Assembly: GCF_963422335.1 (NCBI RefSeq)
Contig: NZ_OY729424.1
Coordinates: 496,001 to 560,000 of the forward strand
Length of the DNA: 64,000 bases
Reading direction: 5' to 3'
Source: an uncultured Roseateles sp.
Lineage (GTDB): Bacteria > Pseudomonadota > Gammaproteobacteria > Burkholderiales > Burkholderiaceae_C
Position 1 is the first letter of the stretch. Every line of letters starts with the position of its first letter. The translations under genes were made by a program, and so were the position numbers. A model generated the notes under the pieces. That model had not been told where the DNA came from and did no database searches. It was given only the letters and a program-made list of their open reading frames with translations. Positions 34,537-43,001 of the stretch are shown here, one piece after another.

Positions 34537-35246
34537 GCCAGGACATTGCTTCCCGGCTGAGCGCGATCGATTGGCAGCAGACGAATGACGAGCTCGGCGC
34601 CGAAGGCCATGCACTGCTGCCCGGCCTGATCACGCCCGGCGAATGCGTGCAGCTGGCCGCGATGTACAGCAGCGACACGCTGTTCCGCAGCCGCGTCGTG
34701 ATGGGTCATCACGGCTTCGGCCAGGGCGAGTACCAGTACTTCCGCTACCCGCTGCCCGATCTGGTGGCGCAGCTGCGCGAGGCGCTCTACCCGCGGCTGG
34801 CGCCCATCGCCAACCACTGGCATGCGCTGATGGGCCTGGATACCCGTTTCCCGGCCACGCACCAGGCCTTCATAGACCGCTGCCATGCGGCCGGCCAGCA
34901 ACGGCCGACGCCGCTGCTCCTGCGCTACGGCCCGGGCGACTACAACTGCCTGCACCAGGATCTGTACGGCGACGAGGTATTCCCGCTGCAGGTGGTGCTG
35001 CTCCTGTCCGAGCCCGGCCGCGACTTCGAAGGCGGCGAGTTCGTGATGACCGAGCAGCGCCCGCGCATGCAGTCGCGCCCCATGGTGCTGCCGCTGCGCC
35101 AGGGCGATGCGGCGGTGATCGCCGTGCACCACCGCCCGGTGCAGGGCACACGCGGGACTTACCGCGTAAACCTGCGCCACGGCGTGAGCCGGATCCGGTC
35201 GGGGCAACGCTTCACCGCCGGCATCGTCTTCCACGACGCCGCGTGA
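34533..35246 (+). CDS. 2OG-Fe(II) oxygenase coupled to ada
   Basis: 237 residues. Metal-binding HxD in CLHQDLYGD and distal His in TYRVNLRHGVSRI, with an Arg for 2-oxoglutarate in the closing RSGQRFTAG region. The protein is closer to the prolyl-hydroxylase-like dioxygenases often found in ada operons than to classical AlkB, since the short AlkB-type substrate motif is not seen. Translational coupling to ada (ATGA) points to a role in alkylation damage response, perhaps oxidative demethylation. Substrate unknown. Confidence 0.8.
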   Translation: MSQDIASRLSAIDWQQTNDELGAEGHALLPGLITPGECVQLAAMYSSDTLFRSRVVMGHHGFGQGEYQYFRYPLPDLVAQLREALYPRLAPIANHWHALMGLDTRFPATHQAFIDRCHAAGQQRPTPLLLRYGPGDYNCLHQDLYGDEVFPLQVVLLLSEPGRDFEGGEFVMTEQRPRMQSRPMVLPLRQGDAAVIAVHHRPVQGTRGTYRVNLRHGVSRIRSGQRFTAGIVFHDAA

Positions 35247-35262
35247 AGAGCGCCGGCAGGCG

Positions 35263-35967
35263 TCAGACTGCGCAGTAGCGCTCCTGGATCTCCCGGTCGG
35301 CCAGCAGGTCCTCGCCGCTGCCGGTGTGCACGATCTGGCCCTGGTCCAGGATGTAGGCGCGGTCGGAGATGCGCAGCGCCCGCTCGACGTTCTGCTCGAC
35401 CAGCAGAATGGTCGTGCCGGCCTGCTTCATGCGCGTGAACAGATGGAACATCTCGTCGACCAGCAGCGGCATGATGCCCTCCGACGGCTCGTCGAGCAGA
35501 ATCATCTTCGGCCGCGCCATCATCGCCCGGGCGATGGCCAGCATCTGCTGCTCGCCGCCGGACATCGAGGTGGCGTCCTGGTTCAAGCGCTCCTTCAGCC
35601 GCGGGAAGGTGGTAGCAATTTCCTCGATCATCGCCGCCATCTCGTGGCGGTTGCTGCTGGCGGTGATGCCCAGCTGCAGGTTCTCGCGCACGGTCAGGCC
35701 GGCGACGATGCGCCGCTCCTCCGGCACATAGGCCAGGCCCGCATGGAAGCGGGTGTGCGCAGCGTCGGCCAGCATCTCGCGGCCATTGAACTGCGCGCTG
35801 CCGCTGCGCTTGGCCACCAGGCCCATCAGGGTGCGCAGGGTGGTCGTCTTGCCGGCGCCGTTGCGTCCCATCAGCGTGACGATCTCGCCGGCCTTGACCT
35901 CGAACGACACATCCTGCACCACATGGCTGCGGTCATACCAGGCGTTGAGCCCTTGTACCTTCAGCAT
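35263..35967 (-). CDS. Branched-chain-type ABC transporter ATPase LivF
   Basis: 234 residues. Walker A GRNGAGKTTT, signature SMSGGEQQMLAIARAM, Walker B MILLDEPSEGI, switch VEQNVERALR. The five-gene importer (SBP, LivH, LivM, LivG, LivF) is encoded on the minus strand from 39823 down to 35263. Next to the aromatic-type monooxygenase genes, an aromatic or heterocyclic carboxylate substrate is more likely than an amino acid. Confidence 0.93.
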   Translation of the reverse strand: MLKVQGLNAWYDRSHVVQDVSFEVKAGEIVTLMGRNGAGKTTTLRTLMGLVAKRSGSAQFNGREMLADAAHTRFHAGLAYVPEERRIVAGLTVRENLQLGITASSNRHEMAAMIEEIATTFPRLKERLNQDATSMSGGEQQMLAIARAMMARPKMILLDEPSEGIMPLLVDEMFHLFTRMKQAGTTILLVEQNVERALRISDRAYILDQGQIVHTGSGEDLLADREIQERYCAV

Positions 35968-35970
35968 GAC

Positions 35971-36717
35971 TCAGCCCTCACCCAAATAGACACGCCGCAC
36001 TTCGACGTTGTTGCGGATCTGCTCCGGCGTGCCCTCGGCCAGAAACTCGCCGTGGTGCAGCACGATCAGCCGTTCGCACAGCCCCATCACCAGCTTCATC
36101 TTGTGTTCCACCAGCACCAGCGTGCGCTCGGCCGCCAGCTGCCGTATCAGGCCCATCATCACGCCTGTTTCCTCGGGCGACATGCCGGCCGTCGGCTCGT
36201 CCATCAACAGCAGCACCGGATCGCTGGCCAGGGCCATCGCGATCTCCAGCGCACGCTGCTGGCCATGGGCCAGGTCGGCGGCGGTCTTGTCGCGCAGATT
36301 GGCCAGGCCGACCCGCTCCAGCAGCGCATCGGCCTTGTCTATCAGCGCACGCAGGCTGGCCCGCGGGCGCAGCAGCTGGAAGCGCGACTCGCGCATCTGC
36401 GCGGCCACGCGCACGTTCTCGTGCGCCGACAGCTGCTTGAACACATTGGTGATCTGGAAGCTCTTGGCAATGCCTATGCGCGCGAACTCATGCTGGGCCA
36501 GGCCGGTGATGTCCTTGCCCTGGAAGCGCACGCGCCCGGAGCTGGGCGGGAAGGCCCCGCTCAGCACATTGAAGAAGGTGCTCTTGCCGGCGCCATTGGG
36601 GCCGATGATGGCCGTCAGCTTGCCGGGCTCGAAGGCCACGCTGACGCCGTTGAGCGCAACGAAGTTGCCGAAGCGCTGGCTGACGTTCTCGACTTCGAGA
36701 ATCGGTTGGACGCTCAT
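35971..36717 (-). CDS. Branched-chain-type ABC transporter ATPase LivG
   Basis: 248 residues starting MSVQPILEVENVSQRFG. Walker A GPNGAGKSTFFN, the LivG-specific insert with ARIGIAKSFQITNVFKQLSAHENV, signature LAHGQQRALEIAMAL, Walker B VLLLMDEPTAGMSP. The start overlaps the livM stop (ATGA). Extending the frame upstream would run across livM and was rejected. Confidence 0.93.
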   Translation of the reverse strand: MSVQPILEVENVSQRFGNFVALNGVSVAFEPGKLTAIIGPNGAGKSTFFNVLSGAFPPSSGRVRFQGKDITGLAQHEFARIGIAKSFQITNVFKQLSAHENVRVAAQMRESRFQLLRPRASLRALIDKADALLERVGLANLRDKTAADLAHGQQRALEIAMALASDPVLLLMDEPTAGMSPEETGVMMGLIRQLAAERTLVLVEHKMKLVMGLCERLIVLHHGEFLAEGTPEQIRNNVEVRRVYLGEG

Positions 36718-37691
36718 GCCGCACCCTCCTTCGCCAGGCCATGGCGCTTGAGCCAATGCATGGCCGAGCCCCAGACACCGCGCGGGAAGAACAGCACGAA
36801 GACCATGAAGATCACACCGACCGCGGCCATCCAGTGCTGGGTGAAGCTGGTGGCCACGTCTTCGAGATAGAGAAAGGCCGCCGCGCCGACGAAGGGCCCG
36901 AAGAAGGTGCCCATGCCGCCCAGCAGGCACATCATCACCGCCTGGCCCGACTGCAGATAATGCAGCGAGTCTATGGGCACGATGGACAGGTGCAGCGCCC
37001 GCAGCGCACCGGCCAGGCCGCACAGGGCCGCCGACAACACGAACACCAGCAGCTTGGCCCGGGCCACGTCGTAACCACAGGCGGCGGTGCGCTTCTCGTT
37101 CTCTCGGATGGCCTCGATCACCGCGCCGAACGGTGAGCTCAGCACCCGCGACACGAACCACAGGGCCGCGGCGACGAAGGCCAGTATCACGTAGTACTTG
37201 GTGATGGGGTTGACGAAGTCCAGCTTCCAGCCCAGCAGGTCTATGGTCTCGACGCGGATGCCGCGCAGGCCGTTCTCGCCACCGGTCCAGCGCTCGGCCT
37301 TGTAGAAGGCGTAGTAGACGATCTGGCCCAGGGCCAGCGTGACCATGGAGAAGTAGATGCCCCGCGTGCGTATCGCCAGATAGCCCATCACCAGGCCGAC
37401 CCCGGCCGAGGCTGCCACGCCGGCGGCGATGGCCGCCCACCAGGGCCAGCCACCGCTGACGATGGCAATGCCGCACAGATAGCTGCCCACACCCAAAAAG
37501 GCCGCATGGCCGAAGGACAGCATGCCGGTGTAGCCGAACAGCAGGTTGAAGCCCACCGCGTAGAGGCCGAAGATCAGGATGTTGATGGCCAGCGCCTCGT
37601 AGGGCATGACCAGCGGGAACACCAGCAGGCAGGCAATCACCGCGGCCACGCGATGGCGGGCGATCAGGTTCAGTACTTTGCTCAGTTCCAT
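36714..37691 (-). CDS. Branched-chain-type ABC permease LivM
   Basis: 325 residues starting MELSKVLNLIARHRVAAVIA, with about ten membrane helices. Family motifs: LFGYTGMLSFGHAAFLGVGSY, SGGWPWWAAIAAGVAASAG and GPFVGAAAFLYLED near the end. The conserved coupling helix lies around SSPFGAVIEAIRENEKRTAACGYD. Its start overlaps the livH stop. Confidence 0.93.
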   Translation of the reverse strand: MELSKVLNLIARHRVAAVIACLLVFPLVMPYEALAINILIFGLYAVGFNLLFGYTGMLSFGHAAFLGVGSYLCGIAIVSGGWPWWAAIAAGVAASAGVGLVMGYLAIRTRGIYFSMVTLALGQIVYYAFYKAERWTGGENGLRGIRVETIDLLGWKLDFVNPITKYYVILAFVAAALWFVSRVLSSPFGAVIEAIRENEKRTAACGYDVARAKLLVFVLSAALCGLAGALRALHLSIVPIDSLHYLQSGQAVMMCLLGGMGTFFGPFVGAAAFLYLEDVATSFTQHWMAAVGVIFMVFVLFFPRGVWGSAMHWLKRHGLAKEGAA

Positions 37692-38575
37692 CAGCTCATC
37701 AACCCCGCTTTGCCGAAGAAGCCCTGGGGCTTGATCAGCAGCACCACCGCCATCAGCACGAAGATCGACAGCTCGGCCAGATCCGGCGCGAACAGCGAGG
37801 TCATGCTGAACACCACGCCCACCAGCAGGCCGGCCACCACCGCGCCGGGCAGCGAGCCCATGCCACCGACCACCGTCACGACAAAGGACTCGGCCAGCAC
37901 CGAGATGCCCATCTCGGGATTCACCGCCCGCGTCGGCGCGGCCAGCACGCCCGACAGGCCGGCGATCGCCGTGCCGATGCCGAACACCAGCAGCCAGACG
38001 CGAGAGATGTCTATGCCCAGCACGCGCACGATCTCGGGGTCGCGGGAGCCGGCGCGGATGATCAGGCCGAAGCGCGTCTTCTCGATGAACAGCCACAGGG
38101 CCAGCACCACCAGGGCGGTGGCGACTATCAGGAACAGCCGGTACAGCGGGAAGAAGCCGAAGCCCAGGTTCACCGCGCCGCGCAGCTCAGGCGGTGTGGA
38201 GGTGGCCACCCCCTCGATGCCGAAGGCCACACGCATCGCCTCTATCATCACGTAGGACAGGCCGAAGGTCAGCAGCAGCGGATAGTCGATGCCACGCCCG
38301 TACAACGGCCGCACCAGAAAGCGCTCGGCCACCAGGCCGATGGCGCCCACGGCCAGCGGCGTCAGCAGCAGGCTGAACCAGAAGTTGCCGGTCAGTCCGA
38401 GGAAGTAGACGCCCAGAAACGCGCCGACCATGAAGAACGCGCCATGGGCGAAGTTCACCACGGTCAGCATGCCGAAGATCAATGACAGGCCCAGCGCCAG
38501 GAGCGCGTAGACCGCGCCCAGTGCGATGCCGGTCATCAGCTGCGAGAGCAGCAGCGAGAGGGTGAGGTCGGCCAT
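37691..38575 (-). CDS. Branched-chain-type ABC permease LivH
   Basis: 294 residues starting MADLTLSLLLSQLMTGIALG. Motifs GIALGAVYALLALGLSLIFGMLTVVNFAHGAFFMVGAF and the coupling region GLIIRAGSRDPEIVRVLGIDISRV are diagnostic. The C-terminal helices include FVVTVVGGMGSLPGAVVAGLLVG. It lies 6 bases after the solute-binding protein gene. Confidence 0.94.
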   Translation of the reverse strand: MADLTLSLLLSQLMTGIALGAVYALLALGLSLIFGMLTVVNFAHGAFFMVGAFLGVYFLGLTGNFWFSLLLTPLAVGAIGLVAERFLVRPLYGRGIDYPLLLTFGLSYVMIEAMRVAFGIEGVATSTPPELRGAVNLGFGFFPLYRLFLIVATALVVLALWLFIEKTRFGLIIRAGSRDPEIVRVLGIDISRVWLLVFGIGTAIAGLSGVLAAPTRAVNPEMGISVLAESFVVTVVGGMGSLPGAVVAGLLVGVVFSMTSLFAPDLAELSIFVLMAVVLLIKPQGFFGKAGLMS

Positions 38576-38581
38576 GGTGGG

Positions 38582-39823
38582 TCAGGTCGAGATCTTGTGG
38601 CCCATCTCGTCGCAGCTGCGCAGATTGGCTTCGTTGGCGTCCTCGATGGCCAGCACATTGAACACGTCGTACTTGTCCTTCATGTTCTTGGACTTCGACT
38701 CGACGATGATCACCGACTGCACCGACTGGTGGTCGCACTTGCGATAGAACTGCTCGCCCTTGTACCAGTTGTATTTCAGCTGGCGCAGCGCAATGCTGAC
38801 CGGCACCGACTCGGTCGATTTGCTGTTCAGCACCGCCTGCAGCACGCTCCTCACACCGGCATAGCCCAGTGCGCCGTAGTCGGACGGCACGGCGCCGCCA
38901 TGGGCCTTGCGGAACTTGTCGTTGAAGGCCTTGGCGGCCGGGATCTTGTCTTCCATGCCCCAGTAGTAGGACGTGCCGCCGAGGATGCCCTCAAAGGCAT
39001 CGGCGCCGCCGGCCTGGCGCGAGGTGTAGAGCAGCACCGGCGCGATCACCTTGGTATTGGCCTTGAGGCCGAAGTCGGTCACCTGCTTGGCCGAGTTGAC
39101 CAGGTCGCGGCCGAAGTTGCACAGCACCAGCACATCGGGCTTCAGCGCCTGGATGCGCGGCAGAAAGGCCGAGTAGTCGGCCACGCCCAACGGGTGACGG
39201 ATGTCGGCCAGGGTGGTCGCGCCCAGCGGCGCGCCGGCGCGCTGGAAGCCGCGCACCATCTCATGGCCGTAGGCATAGTCGGCCGTCAGGTAGACGATGC
39301 GCTTGCCGAACTTCGGGAAGGCATAGCGGGCCACGGCGCCGGCCGTCAGATGGGGGTTCAGCGCCTCGTGGAAGGTGTAGAGACTCCAGTCCTTGGCCTC
39401 GTTGATCGCGTCGGACTGGCTGATGGAGTTGAACAGCACCTTGCGGTCACGCGCCACCGCATTGATGGACAGCTGCGTGGCCGCCGACAGCGAGCCGACG
39501 ATGAAATTGACCTTGTCCTTCTCGATCAGCTCCAGGGTGCGGGTGGCTGCCTCGCCGGGGTTGAGCTTGTCGTCGCGCACCAGCAGCTCGGCCTTGCGGC
39601 CACCAAAGCCGCCGGCATCGTTGAAGTCCTTGATCGCGATCTCGGCGGCGCGCACCTGGTCCTGGGCCTCGGCCGAGAACGCGCCGGTCAACGGCACCGG
39701 GAAGCCGATCTTGATGTTCGCCCCCTGGGCGCGGGCGATATTGAACATGAAGGGTGAGGCGGCGACGGCGGCGCCACCTGCGATCAGGGTGCGGCGGCGG
39801 GTGTCTATCGGTTGCTGGCTCAT
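38582..39823 (-). CDS. Branched-chain-type solute-binding protein with Tat-like signal
   Basis: 413 residues starting MSQQPIDTRRRTLIAGGAAVAAS. The twin-arginine run RRR-TLIAG followed by a hydrophobic stretch and ARAQG cleavage site suggests Tat export. The mature domain is of the LivJ/AmiC type (NIKIGFPVPLTGAFSAEAQDQ, GVADYSAFLPRIQALKPDVLVLCNFG). Many family members in this order bind aromatic acids. It heads the transporter operon; a monooxygenase gene lies 37 bases upstream. Confidence 0.88.
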   Translation of the reverse strand: MSQQPIDTRRRTLIAGGAAVAASPFMFNIARAQGANIKIGFPVPLTGAFSAEAQDQVRAAEIAIKDFNDAGGFGGRKAELLVRDDKLNPGEAATRTLELIEKDKVNFIVGSLSAATQLSINAVARDRKVLFNSISQSDAINEAKDWSLYTFHEALNPHLTAGAVARYAFPKFGKRIVYLTADYAYGHEMVRGFQRAGAPLGATTLADIRHPLGVADYSAFLPRIQALKPDVLVLCNFGRDLVNSAKQVTDFGLKANTKVIAPVLLYTSRQAGGADAFEGILGGTSYYWGMEDKIPAAKAFNDKFRKAHGGAVPSDYGALGYAGVRSVLQAVLNSKSTESVPVSIALRQLKYNWYKGEQFYRKCDHQSVQSVIIVESKSKNMKDKYDVFNVLAIEDANEANLRSCDEMGHKIST

Positions 39824-39860
39824 GCTTGTCTCCTGGTGGAAGGGATGGTCTTCTGCGGAC

Positions 39861-41072
39861 CTATGTGGGTGGGTGTTCGGGGTCGATCGCGGTCTCGCGC
39901 AGCACGGTCTCGGCGTCGCGTCGGGCTTCGGTGCCGGGCTGGCCACGGTCCTGCCCTTGAGCCTGCATATAGGCACCCAGCCGGCGCGCGCGCTGTACCA
40001 CCGCCTGGCCCGTAGGCAGCCGCGCTGCCTCGAAGGCGCGCAGGGCCGCGGCCGTGGCACCGTGCTCACGGATGCAATCGACGAGTGCCATCGCATCCTC
40101 GGCAGCCTTGGTCACGCCCATACCCACATGGGGCCGGGCGACAAAGGCGGCATCGCCCATCAAGGCCACACGGCCAAAGGCCAGGCAATCGGAACACACG
40201 TCGTAGATCGGCTGCAGAAACGGCTGGGCAGTCTTCTCGATGATCTCGGCGAACTGCGGCGCCAGCAGCACCCGCGCCGCCTCGCGCATCGCCGCCACCT
40301 GGCGCCACGACACCTTGTGCGGTGGAATGCCCAGCGGGTGGTGCTCGCCATCGGCATCGGTCAACAGGGCCGGTAGCGCCGTTTGCTCATCGGCCGCGCG
40401 ATACCAGACGAAGTTGTAGCGCCGCCGGCCGCGCGCCGTGGCATTGCCGCTGCCGGCCACCGGGTAGCCGATCAGCTGCTCGCCGGCCGGCAGGCCGAAG
40501 CCGAATTGCTCGAACACGCTGGAGAGCGTGAAGCGCGACAGCAGCGCCTCGTCGCAGACGCCGCGCCAGGCGATGTAGCCGGCGTACTGAGGCTGCGCCT
40601 CGGGCGCGCACTGCGCCCGCACCGCCGAGCGTATGCCGTCGGAGGCGATCAGCAGATCGGCCTCGAAGCGCTCGCCCGATTCGCAGCTGACGCGCACGCC
40701 CCCGGCCGCCTGCTCGACACCCTGCACCACGCGCCCTTGCAGATAGCGTTCGGCAGGAAAGGCCTCATGCAGCAGCGCGTAGAGCCGGCTCCAGGAAGTC
40801 AGCACCTGCGGCATCGCCAGGCTTGCCACCGCTTCACCGCTCGCATCGAGCACCACCCGCGAGGCGATGCGCACGCCCAGGCTGTCATCGATGATCACGC
40901 CAGCCCGCGCCAGCCCCCGGTTCAGCGCCGCATGGGTGACGATGCCGGCGCCGCGCCCGTCCAGCGAACCCGTGGCCTTCTCCAGCACCTGGACCTGATG
41001 CCCCTCACGCAGCAGCATATTGGCGGCCAAGAGGCCGCCCAGGGATCCACCGGCGATCAGGATGCGGGCCAT
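39861..41072 (-). CDS. FAD-dependent monooxygenase related to 2,6-dihydroxypyridine hydroxylase
   Basis: 403 residues. FAD motif IAGGSLGGLLAANML (GxGxxG variant) at 5-19, DG region LIASDGIRSAVR and second FAD site ALMGDAAFVARPHVGMGVTKAAEDA. The QYAGYIAWRGV and NFVWYRAA segments match the dihydroxypyridine 3-monooxygenase (DHPH) group more than salicylate or 4-hydroxybenzoate hydroxylases. Ring hydroxylation of a hydroxylated N-heterocycle would follow the action of the molybdenum hydroxylase encoded divergently. No nicotine or nicotinate marker genes are nearby, so the exact substrate is open. Confidence 0.82.
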   Translation of the reverse strand: MARILIAGGSLGGLLAANMLLREGHQVQVLEKATGSLDGRGAGIVTHAALNRGLARAGVIIDDSLGVRIASRVVLDASGEAVASLAMPQVLTSWSRLYALLHEAFPAERYLQGRVVQGVEQAAGGVRVSCESGERFEADLLIASDGIRSAVRAQCAPEAQPQYAGYIAWRGVCDEALLSRFTLSSVFEQFGFGLPAGEQLIGYPVAGSGNATARGRRRYNFVWYRAADEQTALPALLTDADGEHHPLGIPPHKVSWRQVAAMREAARVLLAPQFAEIIEKTAQPFLQPIYDVCSDCLAFGRVALMGDAAFVARPHVGMGVTKAAEDAMALVDCIREHGATAAALRAFEAARLPTGQAVVQRARRLGAYMQAQGQDRGQPGTEARRDAETVLRETAIDPEHPPT

Positions 41073-41082
41073 GATGAGCGGC

Positions 41083-41523
41083 TCAGCCGCCCGCCTGTTC
41101 GGAAGCGGGATAGTTCAGCTCGATGACCACGCCCGAGGGGTCGTCGAGAAAGAGCTGGTGCAGGCCTATGGACGGCACGGTGCGCTCGCGGAAAGGCACG
41201 GCCCGTGCCTTCAAATGCGCATGCATCGCGGCCAGGCCGTCGGCGAAGAAGGCGATGTGGTCGACGGCGCCCGAGCCGACCAGCGCCACCTCGTCTCTAT
41301 CGCCCAGATAGGCCTTGAGCCCGGCCGGGTCGTTGTGGTCTATGCCGATGATGTGCACCACCGCATTGGCCACATCGTCGTGCGGGCCGCGGTACATCCA
41401 CAGGCCCGGAAACGGAAAGGCCGGGCGTGGGCCCACCGTCAGACCCAGCACGTCAGCGTAGAACGCGCGGCTGGATTCTAGGTCGGTGGTGCGGATCGAG
41501 AAGTGGTTCAGCGTCAGTGCCAT
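41083..41523 (-). CDS. VOC family (glyoxalase/extradiol-like) protein
   Basis: 146 residues starting MALTLNHFSIRTTDLESSRAFYADVLGL. Two beta-alpha-beta-beta-beta modules with the first metal ligand in NHFSIRT and others in VDHIAFFA and IELNYPA. Could be a lyase, isomerase or small extradiol-type dioxygenase acting on the product of the neighbouring monooxygenase. The gene lies 10 bases upstream of it and one base downstream of the tetR stop. Confidence 0.8.
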   Translation of the reverse strand: MALTLNHFSIRTTDLESSRAFYADVLGLTVGPRPAFPFPGLWMYRGPHDDVANAVVHIIGIDHNDPAGLKAYLGDRDEVALVGSGAVDHIAFFADGLAAMHAHLKARAVPFRERTVPSIGLHQLFLDDPSGVVIELNYPASEQAGG

Positions 41524-41524
41524 T

Positions 41525-42232
41525 TCAGGCGCTCCTGGTTCGGGCGGTCTTTGCAGACCTGGCGGCGGGCCGTTCGGCGTACAGCACATCGTTGACCGAC
41601 AGCAGATAGCCCTGCACCCGGTCGCAGATATAGGTCTCGTCATGCTCGGAGGCCTCGGCGCCGTGCACGGCCTGCTCGTAGACCCAGCGGCGCAGGCCGA
41701 TGTAGAAGATGCCGCCGTGAAGCCCCATCAGCAGCTCCAGCTCGCGGGCACTGGGCTTGGCGCGGCTGACCACGCCACAGTGGCGGCGGGTCTCGCGTAT
41801 CAGCCGCGGGAACAGGCGCTCGCGCAGCAGCACGAAGAAACGGTCGGGGATGTAGCGGTCGCTCAGGCCCGAGAACACCAGGATGCGCACGAAGTCGCGC
41901 TGGAAGATGGCCTTGGCGTAATCGCAGTAGAAGCGGGTGAACTTGGTGTACGCGTCGAGTGCCGGATCGTCGAGAATCTGCTCCCACTCGGGCTTCCACA
42001 GCCCCTCGAACAGCTCGACATAGACGCGGTCGATCAGCGCCTGCTTGGTCGGGAAGTAGTGGTACAGCAGCGCGTGGGTGACGCCTATGTTCTTGGCCAG
42101 GTCACGCAGCTGGCCGTCCAGACCGCGGTCGGAAAAGAAGCGGATGGCGCCCTGCACGATCTGCTGCTCACGCTCGGCCGTGGACAGGCGCTTGCGTGCG
42201 GCAATGGGTTCGGTGGGCGGGGTCTTGGTCAT
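41525..42232 (-). CDS. TetR-family regulator of the molybdenum hydroxylase locus
   Basis: 235 residues starting MTKTPPTEPIAARKRLSTAE. N-terminal helix-turn-helix (IVQGAIRFFSDRGLDGQLRDLAKNIGVTHALLYHYFPTKQALI). The ligand-binding half (YCDYAKAIFQRDFVRILVFSGLSDRYIPDRFF) is typical of regulators in aromatic catabolism. First gene of the leftward run, divergent from coxG. An 18-base dyad lies between the two start codons and is its likely operator. Confidence 0.88.
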   Translation of the reverse strand: MTKTPPTEPIAARKRLSTAEREQQIVQGAIRFFSDRGLDGQLRDLAKNIGVTHALLYHYFPTKQALIDRVYVELFEGLWKPEWEQILDDPALDAYTKFTRFYCDYAKAIFQRDFVRILVFSGLSDRYIPDRFFVLLRERLFPRLIRETRRHCGVVSRAKPSARELELLMGLHGGIFYIGLRRWVYEQAVHGAEASEHDETYICDRVQGYLLSVNDVLYAERPAARSAKTARTRSA

Positions 42233-42277
42233 CTCGTCGTGTCGCTTCGAGGTCCGGGTAAGTCCGGGGCTTTTCTT

Positions 42278-42326
42278 ATTTACCAATTGATCAACGTTGC
42301 GTAGCATTGTTGATCGGATGGTAAAT
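42278..42326. promoter_or_regulatory. TetR operator in the divergent promoter
   Basis: ATTTACCAATTGATCAAC (42278-42295) and GTTGATCGGATGGTAAAT (42309-42326) form an inverted repeat with two mismatches and a 13-base spacer. The A/T-rich region carries both promoters, so one regulator can control the importer/monooxygenase operon and the cox-like operon. Confidence 0.65.
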
Positions 42327-42377
42327 AGCATCATCCGTGGAAACCCCAGAACTCGGCAGAATTCAAAAAGGCAGGCC

Positions 42378-42989
42378 ATGGAACTGAACGGTGACATCCT
42401 GATCACTGCGACGCGAGAACGCGTCTGGCAGGCGCTGAACGATCCGCAGGTGCTGCTGGCCAGCATTCCCGGCTGCGAGGAGGTCAAGCAGCTGTCGCCC
42501 ACCGAAACCCATGTGCGCGTGCTGATCAAGCTGGGTCCGGTGCGGGCCCGCTTCGTCGGCAAGATACTGATGAGCGAGGTGCGCGCCAACGAGGGCTGCG
42601 TGCTGAACTTCGAAGGCTCGGGCGGTGCGGCCGGCTTTGCCAAGGGCCGCTCGACGGTGAGCCTGGCCAGCGAGGGCGCTGGCACCCGGCTGAGCTACAC
42701 GGCCGAGGCCTCGGTGGGCGGTAAGCTGGGCCAGATCGGCGGCCGCATGATAGACGCCTCGGCCAAGCAGACGGCCGACCAGTTCTTCCAGGCCTTCAGC
42801 GCGCAGCTGGGTGCACCAGTGGCCGCTGCGGCGGTGACAACCGAAACCCAACCGATGACTGTGGCCACGCGCACCGCCACGGCGCCACCGGCTGCAGCCA
42901 CCGGCGAGGGCGTACGCGTGCTCTGGTTCGCGCTGGGCGCCGCCGCCACCGCCTTCGGTTTCTGGATCGCCAAGGCCCTGGGCCACTGA
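42378..42989 (+). CDS. CoxG-like SRPBCC protein
   Basis: 203 residues starting MELNGDILITATRERVWQALNDPQVLLASIPGCEEV, a START/SRPBCC fold of the CoxG family. A linker rich in Thr/Ala/Pro leads to a C-terminal membrane helix (VLWFALGAAATAFGFWIAKAL), a known feature of CoxG. CoxG anchors or helps mature molybdenum hydroxylases at the membrane. First gene of the plus-strand operon. Confidence 0.85.
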   Translation: MELNGDILITATRERVWQALNDPQVLLASIPGCEEVKQLSPTETHVRVLIKLGPVRARFVGKILMSEVRANEGCVLNFEGSGGAAGFAKGRSTVSLASEGAGTRLSYTAEASVGGKLGQIGGRMIDASAKQTADQFFQAFSAQLGAPVAAAAVTTETQPMTVATRTATAPPAAATGEGVRVLWFALGAAATAFGFWIAKALGH

Positions 42990-43001
42990 GGAGCGCGCAG
43001 C

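Noticed and set aside
35971..37476. Longer LivG reading upstream through livM
   Set aside because: The real start MSVQ overlaps the livM stop; the extension is another frame of a clear permease gene.
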